A stretch of 64,000 bases of DNA from Quercus robur (GCF_932294415.1 NC_065537.1:64122290-64186289), one strand, 5' to 3'; positions 13,674 to 25,946 are shown, numbered from the stretch's first letter. Numbers and translations: made by a program. The notes: generated by a model from the sequence alone, not told the origin.

Positions 13674-16600
13674 ATGGCGTCAAGTTTCCTCACAGCACCA
13701 AAACCCATTCTATTCAAAACCAATGCTCCCTCTCTCCCCAACTCCAACCAGAGACCACTACTAGGTACTAAATTCTATTGCTTATACAAATTAACTTTCA
13801 ACCCCTTTTGTTTTTGTTTTTGTTTTTACTTAAACAAACATTTTCTTTCTGGAATTCTTTTTGAATGGTTTTTTGTATCTGGGTCTTGAACAGGTCTACG
13901 GAGAAACTCTCTCAGAGTCAACGCAATTTCAAAGAAATGGGAACCCACCAAGGTTTTCTGTTTTTTTTTTTTTTTAGTTAATTGTTTTGCTGAATTTTTT
14001 TACATAGATAGGTTACCACTTTGTATGTAAAATTCATGGTTAGTATTTCTTTTTTTTTTTTGGTCTTTAATCATCTAAGTATTGTTGATTGCTGTCAAAT
14101 ATTAAATGGGTTTTGAATTTTATGCTTAGTGGTGGTAATTTTGTGCTGCAGGTGGTTCCGCAAGCTGATAGAGTACTTGTTCGTCTTGAGGAGTTGCCTG
14201 AGGTATGCCTGCCTTCTCTGCTTATGTTATGTAGTGTGACTTCTTCTTCTTCTTCTTCTTCTTATTATTCTTATTATTGCATTAGAATGAAAGATTCTTG
14301 AAGTAAGAACCAAGTTGGGTTGAGTTGATTGTTTGATTAAATTGAATTTATTTCCCAATGAAGCCATGCTTTGGGTGGTCATACCAATCTTGTTCAGTAA
14401 TATTTGTGGGTACTGGGTACCATGTTGTAACTCTATATATATTAATCCTTTGCAGCTATGTCTTTATAGTTTAATCTTGATTGTGAAACACTTGAGACCT
14501 TGTGTATTGGTCTTTGAATTTTAGAGCTCAGAGATGGCAACAATATGAAGTCATCCTGCCTTTATTTATTAAAATGTAAGCTGTGTGTTATGATCCTAGT
14601 GTCCCACATGGATTAAGTGTAAGCTTAACCATGTGCATTATAAGCTCTTGGGCACCCTCCCCTTGTGAGCCAGTTTTTAAGGGTAAGTTCTACCCATGGG
14701 TTTGTATCACTGTGTTGTTCAACTCGGTTTAGGGTGCCAAGTTGGGGTATTCGTCTTTGAGTCTAACTCATCTATTGCCTGAAAGGCTGAAACTTTGAAT
14801 GCAGGGATTCAGCCAAAACCTTCGGTATTGATACATAGAGTATTTATATGTAGAAAAGGAGATGTGCAACCCACCTTTGTTTAACGTCCAACCTTTAAAG
14901 TGTCTAGTAAAGAAGACCCTTGTGAATTTAATGTGTAGCAAAGCTTTTGGGCAAAACCTCTCTCTCTCTTTCATCCACTCAAAACTGGCATAAGAAAATC
15001 ATCTCTTTGTACTCTGTGGGTGGGGACTGGGGATCACACAAGAAAAGTGTCCATAATTTAAGGCAAGTCCGGACAAAATCCCATAACCATATTGGTGTCA
15101 TGTTGTGTCATCGATAAGGATAGTGATTGAGACAGTCTGATCATGCCTTGAAAAACTTCTCTCTGTGTTGCCAAATGCAAGGGGAGACAGTAGGATCTTA
15201 TTTCCAGCAGGAGGAGCCTTCTTTAGTTTCGCATTTATCATTGGACAGATCAAGTCAACAGAAAAGATCTGATTCCAATGCAGCCAGAAGCTGCTCTAAA
15301 TGGGCTCTAGTTATTTATATTTGAATTCATTGATATAACTCAAAAGTAGTGTGCATTCCCCTGAGAAATTGGGTTGAAGAGAATCAAGACTTACTGGGTG
15401 TATAACTTAACTTAAAAAAAAAAACAGAAAAGAATAACTGAATTCTCTACAAAGACCTGTGCTACCCATGCATATACAGAAGAATTCCAAGATACGAGCA
15501 TCTCTTGAAAAGAAGATCTTGACCTGATGATCTCTTTTGAATTAGCCCAGTATGAGCTGCTGGCATTATTTCTCTAGGGGAAAGGAAGAATGGACAAATA
15601 AGAGATTTTGGGTGTTAATCATTCTACACGTCTTGAATTCACATTGTGACCAAGGTACCTGGGTAGGGTTGCACGTTGACTGGTTATCAGTTTGTGCTTT
15701 CTTCGTAGTGGTTGCCAAGAATTCTGCATTGTATACATACACATTTCATGTATGATCTGTTGTTAGTTGGCACGCTGATGGATGAAATGTCTTATGCCAC
15801 AGAAATCAGCTGGTGGAGTATTGTTGCCCAAAGCAGCTGTTAAATTTGAGAGGTATCTTATGGGAGAGGTATGCGAAATGCTAAACCTTTGTGTCTTGTG
15901 AAAACGTTTTATTTTTTATTTTTTATTTTAGATTAAAAAATCTCTCTGGATAATGTAACTAGCAGTTTTAATATATCTGAATATGCTTCAGATTCTCTCT
16001 GTTGGTGCTGATGTTGGGGAAGTGGAGGCTGGAAAGAAGGTAAGCAACCAAATTGTATTCAGCCTTGGTTATACTTTCTCAGTCAGTGGCTGAAGCCTGA
16101 AACAATTTTGATGCTGCTAGCACTATAAACTTCCTGATGAATGAACTTTTTCCTATTCTTTATGGTATTATTTCCAAGAAATGTTCTGTAGCTTGATGTT
16201 TCATCTAAATTTATTAAATGCTTATTTTGTTGCAGGTTCTTTTCTCAGACATAAATGCCTATGAGGTGAGTATTATTTTACAGTAAAATTATCACTTATC
16301 ATATAGCCCTTGGTACCATTTAGTGCCTTCACAAATGATATTCTTGTGAAATGACCCTCATCAAATATGTTATTTCTCATGAATGTGCTGTGACAAAAAA
16401 TTGGGGTCCTTATATTCACCGTAAATTATCAATTGAAGTTTTTTGTGCTGCTGCAGTATCAGTGTTTTCTAAATGGGTTATATTGTGTTGAATCTGCTAT
16501 AGAAAATGTTGCTTGCATTGAATTTGTCATGACATTTCCTGATAAAATATTTATCTGTATTAAGCACTTTATTCCTTCTACACATGGCTTGAAGATCAAA

Positions 16601-17478
16601 GACTCAGACTAATAATGTACGGATTTTGGGAGTGAGGGGAAAGATATATATATATATATATATAAATTTTGGCCAAGTTTAATTAACTGTATTTGACCCC
16701 TGGATCTAAACTCACAGAAAGATACAGATGCCACTAGACCATACGGCCATTGTTGTATGAGTGGAAAGAAGTTGTGATTATTAGATATTTTTAGATCATC
16801 CTTTTTTAGACAGTAGATATTTTTATTCATGATCCAGGAAGTCTTTTTGCTGGCTTTCGGCGAAGTTATCTGCTTTATCCTTTTCTCCATAATCTGGAGT
16901 AAATTTGAGTTTGTAGATCACATCTGTTATATTTGACTGTATATTGATGCCTTGATTTTGAAATTAGATATGTCTAATTTTGATTGCTCGTGATCATATT
17001 CACATTAGTATTTTTTTTGTCTGATGAAACCTGCTCTATGTTATTTCATTCATAGTAGTGTAATAGGGTATGCCATGAATATTCTTGCACTGAAATGATG
17101 ATGTTACATAATTGCACTCATTCATTCAATACCTGTAGCCTATCTGCTAATAATGTCATTCTTAGGCACAGGCAAGCACCTACATAAATATTAATTAACT
17201 TGAAATTGTCCTTCTTGTTACTATTATTTGATATTATTATTGTTATCAGCTTACCTTTGGGCTAAATGGCATGTTCACCACCAATGAGCATGTGTTGGTG
17301 GTTGTCACTGTTTGAACTCCTGTCAGATGTGTGTTTATTTACCACACAGAAATCTTCTTCTTCTTGTTGATGTTATTAATTAACAATTTTTTTTTTGGTG
17401 GTATATCAGGTGGATTTGGGAACAGATGCTAAGCACTGCTTCTGTAAATCAGGTGACTTGTTGGCTGTGGTTGAGTAG
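13674..17478 (+). CDS. CPN10: Chloroplast 10 kDa chaperonin (Cpn10)
   Basis: Complete seven-exon gene: 13674-13764, 13894-13952, 14152-14202, 15803-15868, 15992-16039, 16236-16265, 17410-17478 (stop TAG). All introns are GT-AG and phases join exactly, giving 137 aa. Residues 1 to about 40 (MASSFLTAPKPILFK..., Ser/Thr-rich, then RRNSLRVNA) look like a plastid transit peptide. The GroES-type domain follows: VVPQADRVLVRLEELPE, then the mobile-loop region KSAGGVLLPKAAVKFE that contacts the Cpn60 ring, then ILSVGADVGEVEAGKK, VLFSDINAYE, and the end SGDLLAVVE. It should be a co-chaperonin capping plastid Cpn60 during protein folding. One GroES domain separates it from the double-domain Cpn20. An in-frame upstream TTG (13650) exists, but the ATG at 13674 fits better. 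It matches my memory of Arabidopsis At2g44650. Confidence 0.93.
14580..15330. other. Retroelement-like sequence inside Cpn10 intron 3
   Basis: The third intron (14203-15802) is long. From about 14590 it contains a phrase common at edges of plant LTR/TRIM elements (GTCCCACATGGATTAAG, TGTGAGCC near 14664, CCCATGGGTTTGTATCA). An open stretch at 15127-15324 has non-repetitive composition but is unrecognised. No clear element borders are visible; the neighbouring exons are intact. Confidence 0.3.
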
Positions 17479-18229
17479 TGGTCAGCAATTGACTAAGATT
17501 TATGGTTAAGTAGTGGCCAACAATTTACTATGATTTTTGGCCTTTCTTGTGTACTTAATAAATTAGAAAGATGCTTTCTTCACTGCCTGGAGAAATATCG
17601 TATCCATGCTGAATTTTATTCACTACTGTTCGTGCACAATGGCATAAGATTTTGGAAAATGATATGAAATTAAATCATTGTCGACAAGGTTTGTTAATGT
17701 TATCCATCATGTTAATTGAATATAAATTCTCTATCCCAATTTTGAGTTTAATAATAACTTAAAAGATAACAATCTTCCTCTATATAGATTAGCATTTAGC
17801 AAATCAATGGTAAATCATTTGCGTGAATTTACTTTCTATGTAGTTAGAACATGTGAAATGGTTCGAGTACCCTATCATCCTTTTCCCTCTCTCCCTAACA
17901 TTTGCAGTCCCCAGAATCCACATTATCATTCGAAATTACCCAGAGAAGCTCACACTATTACATAAAAATAGTTAATTACCTGCGATGGAGGATGCCCCAT
18001 ATATAAGCTGAAAATAAGCAGATACTGTGTTCACTTTTCAAGAAACTATTATGGTTTCCTAAAGCCATTCTTAACATAGCTTCATTGGCTGGCTGGCTCT
18101 TAAAATTAGTGAATGAAAACCCATTTTCAGAGCTATGGTTAATGAATTATGTTGAGGGGTTCATTTCATCTGCCAAAGAAAGATGGAATAATGGAAGAAA
18201 CAGTGAATGAAAACCCAGTTATGTATAAA
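17479..18229. other. 3' flank of chaperonin 10; no gene seen
   Basis: Contains the Cpn10 3' UTR (an AATAAA-like signal near 17555) and then AT-rich sequence with no ORF or repeat that I can name. Confidence 0.6.
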
Positions 18230-18830
18230 AGTAAGAATGGTCAGGAATAAATTCTGTTCCTCTTAGCCATCGCCATTTCAGAACAGAAATTCATCAGAAT
18301 GGGCTTAGCCATCAAATTCTGATGGCACTGGAAAATTAACTTAACCTATCAGAACAGAAGCTCCAGTTGTACAATACACAAGCACAAAGACACAGGAAGT
18401 GGAGATGTTACACTTCCTAGTTTCATAAAACACAGCAATAGAAAATGCACATGATGAAATGAATAGTTAAATTGAGAAAAACAAATACACAATGCCAAAA
18501 CATGATTCAAAGGCAGATCGATGCTTTGACATCATAGTTCCAAAACAAAAAAATAAAATAAAGAAGAACGCTTGGTTACAGTACAACGGTTCTTGGAACC
18601 ACAACAGCTGCTAGCAGTAGATGACAGAGAACAAGCCACTCACAGTAACGGAGCTTCGTCACCACCATTATCACCAAATGTGAACTAATGTGGATTTTGC
18701 TTTAGAAAGAGTAATCTGAGAGAAAACGAAAGGGAAAGTAAAAGGAAAGCTTGTTTTAAGAAAAGGCGTTGGTTCTTTGTGGGAATGAAAAAATCATGGT
18801 AGTGAAAATCCTGCTTTGACATAAATTTGG
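18230..18830 (-). pseudogene. Duplicated promoter and exon 1 of the GPI-protein gene, dead copy
   Basis: This segment aligns over its whole length with 2230-2790. The exon-1 equivalent is about 18659..18587 (-). Its start codon is ACG (18659-18657) instead of ATG, and one base is missing where GGCCTCCAAG became GGTTCCAAG, shifting the frame. The exon-donor junction changed from CATG/GTACTG to CGTT/GTACTG. No exon 2 equivalent follows in the expected direction (lower coordinates); instead the 3' flank of Cpn10 lies there. This is therefore a truncated, non-functional duplicate. Confidence 0.85.
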
Positions 18831-19415
18831 GAGTGCACTGTGCAAGTAGAGCTTGACAGCATCGGTGAATGATAATTGATAAGGCCTCCTAACAAAATAA
18901 AAATAAAAATAAAAATAATTGATAAGGTAAGGCCAGTGTCATCGACTTACAGCTGCAGGCCCTCTAATACTGTAATACATGAGACGTGAGTTTGTGAGGA
19001 AATGGGAAATAGTTCAAAAAAGTAACTAGGAAAAAATAGAAAATTAAAAAATAAATAAATAAATAAGAGTTTGGGAGTGTTTGGATTTTATATTCTAAAG
19101 TTTGATAGTATTTAGATTGTTAGCCTCCGTTCATTTGTTGCTAATATGTTCATTAAGTGAAATATTAGCTAGTCACATGTGTTTCATTTGTCCAATGAAA
19201 AAATAACACGTCATTTTCATTATTGCATATAAATTTAATAGATTTTAAAATGTATGAAAAAAATTAATGAAATGCTCTAAAATATTAAAAACTCATAAAC
19301 AGAAAATATATATATATATATAATAAAATTTTGAAACTTTAGGGTGTAAAATCCACACATCCTAAACTTCAAGAGTGTGTTTTGCAATTTACCCTATATA
19401 TATATATATATATAT

Positions 19416-20444
19416 TGTGGGGTACATAAATTTAAGTAAGGTAATAGTGCCACGTGTTATACTCATGGTCGAGGGGGACATTACCATGCCGAGGAGATCA
19501 CACCCTCGGACAGTAAGGTCACGTCACTGGCACGTTACCAGAGGAGGTCATACTGTAGAAAAAGAGTTTCAAAGAAGGGGTTAGCTCTAACATGATTGAA
19601 GGGATGGTGGCTGCCACCACATTTAATGCACCCTACCAAACCTTCTGTCTGTATTTATGTGGAGAAGACCCTTGAACAATACTGCCTTGATTGTCGCAAC
19701 TCATAAGGGGTTTGAGAGGGTGTTTGATGGGACAAACATTCAAGTAGTGGCCTGCACGATCAATAAATGGAGGGTCAAGATCATTTAAATGGAGCTATAT
19801 AATGTGAGAGATCCTCCAGGGAGAGGAGATCGGAGAACCTGTAGAAAAAAAGCATTGTAGCATAAAGAACTGAAACTGTAATCAAGTCCTAGAGTGATAT
19901 ATTCAATAATTACTCTCCTCGGACTTTGTCCAGGAGGAATTTCTTTGCAAAAGATTTGTTTTTCCCTGTTTTCCTTGCTTTCTTACCATCCTTGGACAGT
20001 GTTGCCTTGATTGTCGCAACTCATAAGGGGTTTGAGAGGGTGTTTAATGGGACAAGCACTCAAGTAGTGGCCTGCACGATCAATAAATTGAGGGCCAAGA
20101 TCATCTAAATGGAGTTATATAATGCGAGAGATCCTCCAGGGAGAGGGGATCGGAGAACCTGTAGAAAAAAAGCACTATAGCATAAAGAACTGAAACTGTA
20201 ATTAAGTCCTAGAGTTATATATTCAATAATTACTCTCCTCGGACTTTGCCCAGGAGGAATTTCTTTGCAAAAGATTTGTTTTTCCCTGTTTTCCTTGCTT
20301 TCTTACCATCCTTGGTCCATTGCAAGCGTTGTCTAATCCATTGAATCCTAGTTTTCAGTCCACTCTCTAAAAATTTATTGTGTTGGGCTCCTTGGGCCTG
20401 ATTCCTTCTACTTTTTGGGCTCAGGAACCAAAACCTGCATTTAC

Positions 20445-20445
<1 letters not shown>
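19416..20445 (+). mobile_element. Solo LTR, about 1.03 kb, 5-bp target duplication
   Basis: Begins TGTGGGGTACATAAATTT and ends CCTGCATTTACA, the TG...CA edges of an LTR, and is flanked by TATAT at 19411-19415 and 20446-20450. It sits inside an AT microsatellite that is uninterrupted in block A (4453-4474). No internal gag/pol or second LTR is adjacent, so it is a solo LTR. Edges TGTGGGG and TTACA match, in reverse, those of the LTR at 45229-45964 (TGTAAG...CCCCACA). It contains an internal tandem duplication (19684-20320). Confidence 0.8.
19684..20320 (+). repeat. Tandem duplication of about 320 bp within the solo LTR
   Basis: The unit starting GCCTTGATTGTCGCAACTC at 19684 recurs at 20004 (period 320 bp) and both copies end near TTACCATCCTTGG. 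They differ by only a few substitutions, so this duplication is recent compared with the surrounding decay. Both copies include the phrase GAGATCCTCCAGGGAGAGG. Confidence 0.9.
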
Positions 20446-20475
<30 letters not shown>

Positions 20476-20839
20476 TTTTGTATTCATACCCTACTATTCT
20501 TATTGTAAGCAAATTTTGGCAAATATATGGAGGTGTTAATTATCCTATTATTTTGTACTTAATTTCTATTCAATTTAAATATCTATTTTCATAAATAAAG
20601 AAAAAAAAAAGCACTTCACTTGGTAATATTTTAAAATTACAATCTATATAATATTTTAAAATTAAAGTGTAGTATTTATTGTTACTATACTCTAATTAAA
20701 CCACATTCTCATAGCATTTCGGTCCATTCTATCCAATTTGATTCATTTCATACCACTTTAGTCTATTTTAATCTACTTAGGTCCATTTTAGTCAATTTTA
20801 GTTTATTTCAATCTATTTGATCCACTTCAATCCAATTCG

Positions 20840-20842
<3 letters not shown>

Positions 20843-20919
<77 letters not shown>
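20843..20919. repeat. (CT)n microsatellite
   Basis: A pure CT tract of about 77 bp. The equivalent position in block A (about 4815-4835) holds only a short CT-rich stretch, so the tract expanded in copy C. Confidence 0.97.
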
Positions 20920-20923
<4 letters not shown>

Positions 20924-21355
20924 TTTCTTGCAACTCTACTACTTAGGTTGATGAATTTTTATATCTCGACTTTGGGTTGTTTTGGTTTAATGTTTTTCGA
21001 GTTCCTTATCACAAGTTCTCTCTCTCCCTCTCATGGTTTTGATTTGATTTTTATTTGAGTTAATCCTTAGTTTTGAGGTAAGAATTTGAGTTAATATCAA
21101 AACACAATCTACAAAGTTATATATTTGAATGTGTCTATCAATTATTTGAGTGCTATTAATTGTAATTATATGAAAAGTCTTGATTATCATGATAATCTTC
21201 TTAAGAGAATGAGAAATTTGAAACTTAAAAATTTTAGTTGTATCAAAAAGAAATTAGGAAAATATAATACATAATAAAAATATTTAAAAGAATATGGACC
21301 ATTTCAAAAAATAATAAAATTATATATTTGCAAAAATAAAGAGATAAAAAATTAA

Positions 21356-21690
21356 GGGTAAAATATTATTTTGGTCCCTAAACTTTATAAAAAAATTGTT
21401 TTTTATCCCAAAACTTCAAGAAGTTCACTTTTCGTCCCTAAACTATTGAAAAGCTCATATTTTGTCCCTAAATTATTGAAAATGTTTTATTTATGTCTTT
21501 AAACTTTACTAAAAGTTTTTTTTTTTCATCCATAAACTATTTAAAAAGTTCTTTTTTCATCCTTACTTTTGTCTCTATACTATTCAAAAAACTATTCACA
21601 AAGTTTAAGAATGAAAAAAGAATTTTTTAAAGTTTAGGGACAAAAAACAAACTTTTAGTAAAGTTTAGGGACCAAAATAGTATTTTACCC
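21356..21690. mobile_element. 335-bp Mutator-like MITE with 9-bp target duplication
   Basis: Perfect 9-bp duplication AAAAATTAA at 21347-21355 and 21691-21699. The ends are near-identical inverted repeats starting GGGTAAAATA.TATTTTGG and continuing TCCCTAAACTTTA. The interior repeats GTCCCTAAACT-like words with no ORF. A 9-bp duplication is typical of Mutator-like elements. Confidence 0.85.
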
Positions 21691-23189
21691 AAAAATTAAA
21701 ATTTACTTTTAAAAATTGTTTAATTTTTAGAGAAAAAAATTATCTACAATAAAATTTAGAAAGAGTAAATTTCACATTATACTACATCTTAAAATAATTT
21801 CATATTCCTATATATATATATATATATATATATTAGAATCATATTCCCATGTATGACTTGAGTTTGCGATTAGTTGTGCCTAAAAAAAGGAGAGGCATTA
21901 AGCTATATATTTATTTACTAAAATAGTTTTTACTGCACTTTTTAAAAATACTTATTTTTTAAACTTTATTTTAGTTAGTAGAAATTTGGGTCATCAGAAT
22001 TTGATTAAGTTGTATTAGCTAATCAATAAAAAAAAATAAAAAAATTAAACTCAAAGCAAGGTTGGGAGATAGGACATATTCACCGGAGTGAGCTTCCTTT
22101 TTTTTTTTGGAGTGAGCTTCCTTGAAATGTTATTTTAAGTTTGTTCGCAATTTTGGGAGTTCTATTCCCCAATTGTGACTTTGCTTCAACGGGATTACGC
22201 TCACTCGAGCAAGCTACTAGAACTCTTTTATACAATTTAATTCCCTCATCATTATTTTGAATCTATTACATTACTTCATAGTGATAGTTTTTTATTATTT
22301 GGCCGAGACACTAATTAATTTTTTATATTGTAGGATTCAAATTCATGTCACGTTTACTTGATAACAAAATATTTTATCAAATACTAATTTGATGTAGATG
22401 TGCAATTGGGGGTGTTTGTTTGAACTATATATTTTAGATTGAGAAATCATACAATAATTGAATTTTTGTATCTGAAACAGAAAGCAGTGAACGAATTCAT
22501 CATTAAAAAAAAAAAAAAAAATTGAATCATAAAACCCTCATGTTCAGAATTGCTTAAAATATGTTGTAAATTGCATCTATAGCAATGATAGCCAAGAATT
22601 CCAAAATAGCTAACACTCTTTTTATATTGAGGTATATACTTTTCACATTAGGTTGCATGGGACTCAAAGACACTTTTACATGTTTGTCGTTACCCTTGAA
22701 TCACGTTATATGTACAGTCAATTTGAGTGTGATGATCTATGACCATTGAGTGAAACCAAAATTTAATAAAGACAGAAAAAGAAATGTTAGCATTATTGTA
22801 TACAATAACTATGGTGCAACGTTATATTGATTTTTTATATTTGCAAATGTTTAAATATTTGTGAACTGTTAAATGTTTATTATGAAATAGACTTTCTTCA
22901 TTTTATAAACAAATAGAGAGAATCTTTATTCATATTGAAAGGGGTTTCTTGGTAAAGACCTTTCTTGCTTTCCTAATTCGGTGTTTGCTATGTAGTAGTA
23001 TGGCTAATGCAGCTAAAAAAATTTCCCAAGGGACGAAGGTTATATAGAACTAATATAAGAACTCTTTTTTAAGAAATAGACCCACACGGAAAGAGGGGAT
23101 CGGATGCCTTTGTGTAATATAAAACTTCTAGTAAAAAATTAATAATTATTGTCTAAACGTTGGATGACAAAATCTTATTGTACATATTC

Positions 23190-23552
23190 ACAGATATGAA
23201 ATTGAGTAGGATGCTAAAGTTGTTGCTGACTTGATGAACAATTCTAGAAATACTAATGCTGTAAATTATGCTATTGTGGCTAATTGCAGTGCAGGCTCCT
23301 AATTTCCCAAGTTCCTCAAGTTAAAGTGCCGCACTACTTTTGAGAAACCAACCGCTGTGTGGATGCCCTTACCGGATTAGGAATCCAACAAGCTTCTGAT
23401 GTTTTGTATTATAATTCCTCCCCCCCTTGTCTGTTGGATTTTTTTCTCTTTGATTTGTATGGTGTTTATCATGTCAGACTCTGCCCTGACTTTGATGTAT
23501 CTGCTTATTTTTCTTAGTTGAGTGATATCTTTGGTTTAACCCAAAAAAAAAA
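23190..23552 (+). mobile_element. 5'-truncated L1-type LINE, 3' end
   Basis: The conceptual frame resembles the C-terminal RNase H-like domain of plant L1-type elements (EIE, then DAKVVADLMNNSRNTNAVNY, and later FEKPTAVWMPL). It has an in-frame stop after EIE and frameshifts. It ends GGTTTAACCC followed by an A tract (23541-23550), the expected poly-A end. Only a few hundred bases are retained. Confidence 0.65.
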
Positions 23553-23919
23553 TAAATTAGAAAAGGGTTACATTTACAGCATTTTCACAACAAAACTTCT
23601 AAATTGAACACACCACTGAAATGTTTAATCCATAAAATTTTTCTTATAAATTTTATAAGAGAGTTTGAAAAATAAAATCATAAACGAAAAGAAAAAAAGA
23701 GTTAACTAATTTTCTAGATTTTTTTAATTTTTTTTTTTTTTTTTAATTTTCAAGTGTTAGTTGTAGGTAAAATGTGGTCAAATTTATTTTTTTTTAAAAA
23801 ATCGTTGACCATAAAACTCTTCATAAAAATTTGTAAAATGTTTTACATCTAAAAATTTGGTAAAATATTTCACAAAAACACACAGTGGCTTCCTTTACCC
23901 CATCTAGTGACTAGGTCAC

Positions 23920-24210
23920 TAGTCTGGTGGACGGAGCCGCCATTACGATGACTGGTGTTGGCAGTTTGGTGGATGAAGTCGCCACTCCAATGGCAAGTTC
24001 TAGGGTTTAGTGGTCGTAGCCACCACTCTAAGGACCGATTCTAGTGGACCAGTGATCGATGTTGGTGGTCTTGTGAATGGAGCTGTCGCTTTGGCAACTG
24101 GGTCCAGCAGCTTAGTTATCGGAGACACCATTCCTGCTATTTCAGTCATTGGTGACACGCTCCAGCAATGGTCACGAAGCCACCGTTCCTGCTGTTAGTT
24201 TCGACAGTCC
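23920..24210. repeat. GC-rich imperfect tandem repeat
   Basis: A GC-rich island in AT-rich surroundings is built of roughly 35-50 bp imperfect units around the words TGGTGGAYGRAGYCGCCA and TCGTAGCCACCACT. On the plus strand part of it is open (24010-24198), but the composition follows the repeat. I do not recognise a gene; it may be a degenerate minisatellite or part of an element. Confidence 0.45.
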
Positions 24211-24639
24211 GATCTTCTGAACTTTAACACTAACGACTTTGGTAGTTGAGCAATCAATTTTGGTAATTTGCTTGAAAAATTTTATTTATCATATCAAATA
24301 TCTAAAAATATTTTATATGTAAAATTTTGTACTTGTAAAATTTTTTATTTCTAAACAGATAAAGGATTAGAAAAAGCTAAAAAGGGTCATAATGAGAAGG
24401 ATGGCTATTTTTAAATTAAAGAAAAAAGATTAGTTAGGCATAAAGTAGAGGAGACGAATAAAAATCATGACGGGTGTATCTAAAGTAGGGTGCCAATCAC
24501 TTATAACTAATACTGATAAATGCCGTAATATTATTTTTTACTTTTTTATCCAAACACGCAATAGGAAAATAGGAAACTTTAGACATCTAGAAAATTTATT
24601 AACTAGGTTTATTAGATATTACCAAGGGGAATAAATATA

Positions 24640-24720
24640 GGAGAATACGTGGCGTATTGGTAGTGCGTTTGATTCTATATTAGAAGGCTGTGTGTTCGAT
24701 TCCCTACCTTATCCTTTTTT
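24640..24720 (+). tRNA. tRNA-Arg(TCT)-like pseudogene or SINE head
   Basis: The sequence GTGGCGTATTGGTAGTGCG, then TTAGAAGGCTGTG and GTTCGATTCCC, follows the layout of a tRNA: box A in the D-arm, an anticodon arm around TTCTA, and box B in the T-arm. It is closest to plant tRNA-Arg(TCT) as I remember it. Acceptor ends GGAGAAT and CTTATCC pair imperfectly (5 of 7) and the anticodon arm is distorted, so a functional tRNA is unlikely. A T6 run at 24715-24720 could end polymerase III transcription. Confidence 0.5.
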
Positions 24721-24794
24721 GTAACACTGTTCGGCTGTATCACACACTTCACTCTTAAAATTACTTTACTTTTGTCTTATTTCATCTAAACTAG

Positions 24795-24994
24795 GAAAAA
24801 TTATAAGGTCTTCATGCTGGATAAGTGATGTGGACCACCATTCCACTAAAAGACTCTCATTTATTTAAAATTGTTGAGTTAAATTTTTTTTAAAACAAAA
24901 ACTGATTACTGACTCAGCAATTTTAAACAAATGGAAGTCTTTTAGTGGAAGATGGACAAATGACGTCATCCACCAGAGGACTTTATAATTTCTC
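24795..24994. mobile_element. 200-bp MITE with 9-bp target duplication
   Basis: Perfect duplication CTAAACTAG at 24786-24794 and 24995-25003. Inverted ends GAAAAATTATAAGGTC and the reverse of GACTTTATAATTTCTC. The empty site is seen in block A, where CATTTAAACTAGACC continues without interruption near 4957. A 9-bp duplication suggests a Mutator-like origin. Confidence 0.85.
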
Positions 24995-25457
24995 CTAAAC
25001 TAGACCAATAGAATAGTATTCTGTTCTCTTTCTATATCCTCCTCATCACATGGATATGGATATGGAGGCAATATCTCACATAAATGCTTGCTTCTCAAGA
25101 TTAGTCACTAGTCACAACGAGCCAGTAACAATTGAACCAAATTAAACTATCATACAAAGATAGAAAATTGAGAATGTATTGCATATAACAAATGAGAGCA
25201 AATTTTATGGGGAGAAGTTTTGAAGGTTAAATGGTTAATGGTGTTTTCTAGCTCTCTAGTTTTTAGTTTTCTGCAAAAACTGCCACTTGGAGGGCCTTTT
25301 ATAGCCAATTGCACACCAGTTTGGTACAATGTGTTATTTACATTCACTCACATGCATGATGCACTTGGAACCACTTGAAATCTTTTTTAAGATCAATTTT
25401 TTTTATAAAAAAAAAAAATCACTTGGAACCTTTGCAGAGCCCTTGGAAAAACACTAG

Positions 25458-25946
25458 GGGCATGTTTGGTATATTGTAATAGGCACTGTAATGTAATAGT
25501 TATTCCTATGGTTTAACTATTCAATAGTTTGGTTATATTTGTATTACGGGGAATAGTTATTCCTTATGAATAGCTATTCTTTAAAATGAAGAATAACTAT
25601 TCCTCTCTAAAAGGGTTGTAATAGCTATTCCTTAGTAAATGTAATAATTTCTAACATTAATATATTTCCAAATAAATAAACTTTCCATATCCACCTAACA
25701 ATTATGGAAATAAAAAATCATCAAAAAATAACTCATCTCTCTAAAATTTAAAATATATTATTTTCTAGGAAATATATTTGCATGAATGAGATATTTCCTA
25801 AAATAGATTAAAAGTTTTATTCTAATGTTACAACTTACAACCAAACTAATGAATAGATTTAATTATTCCATTACAACACCTTTTATTCCTGGTAATAAAG
25901 ATTACCATTCCTGTTGTAATCCATATTCAATGTACCAAACGTACCC
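25458..25946. mobile_element. Tourist-like MITE (489 bp)
   Basis: Ends GGGCATGTTTGGTATATTG and, reversed, GGGTACGTTTGGTACATTG are inverted repeats. A TAG trinucleotide lies on both sides (25455-25457 and 25947-25949), in line with the 3-bp duplication of PIF/Harbinger elements. The interior repeats AATAGTTATTCC-like words. The GGGCATGTTTGGTA edge is typical of plant Tourist MITEs. Confidence 0.75.

Larger units (their letters stand above)
18830..25070. repeat. Duplicated block, copy C (interrupted)
   Basis: Positions 18830-19400 match copy A 2930-3540. After the solo LTR, 20450-21000 continues as A 4460-4930. Positions 21860-22480 match A 6930-7880, and 24720-24790 plus 25003-25070 match A 4905-5010. 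The order is disturbed by later insertions: solo LTR, two MITEs, LINE end and a tRNA-like unit. No host gene is recognised. Positions 22500-23180 and 23560-23880 are plain AT-rich sequence. Confidence 0.6.
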
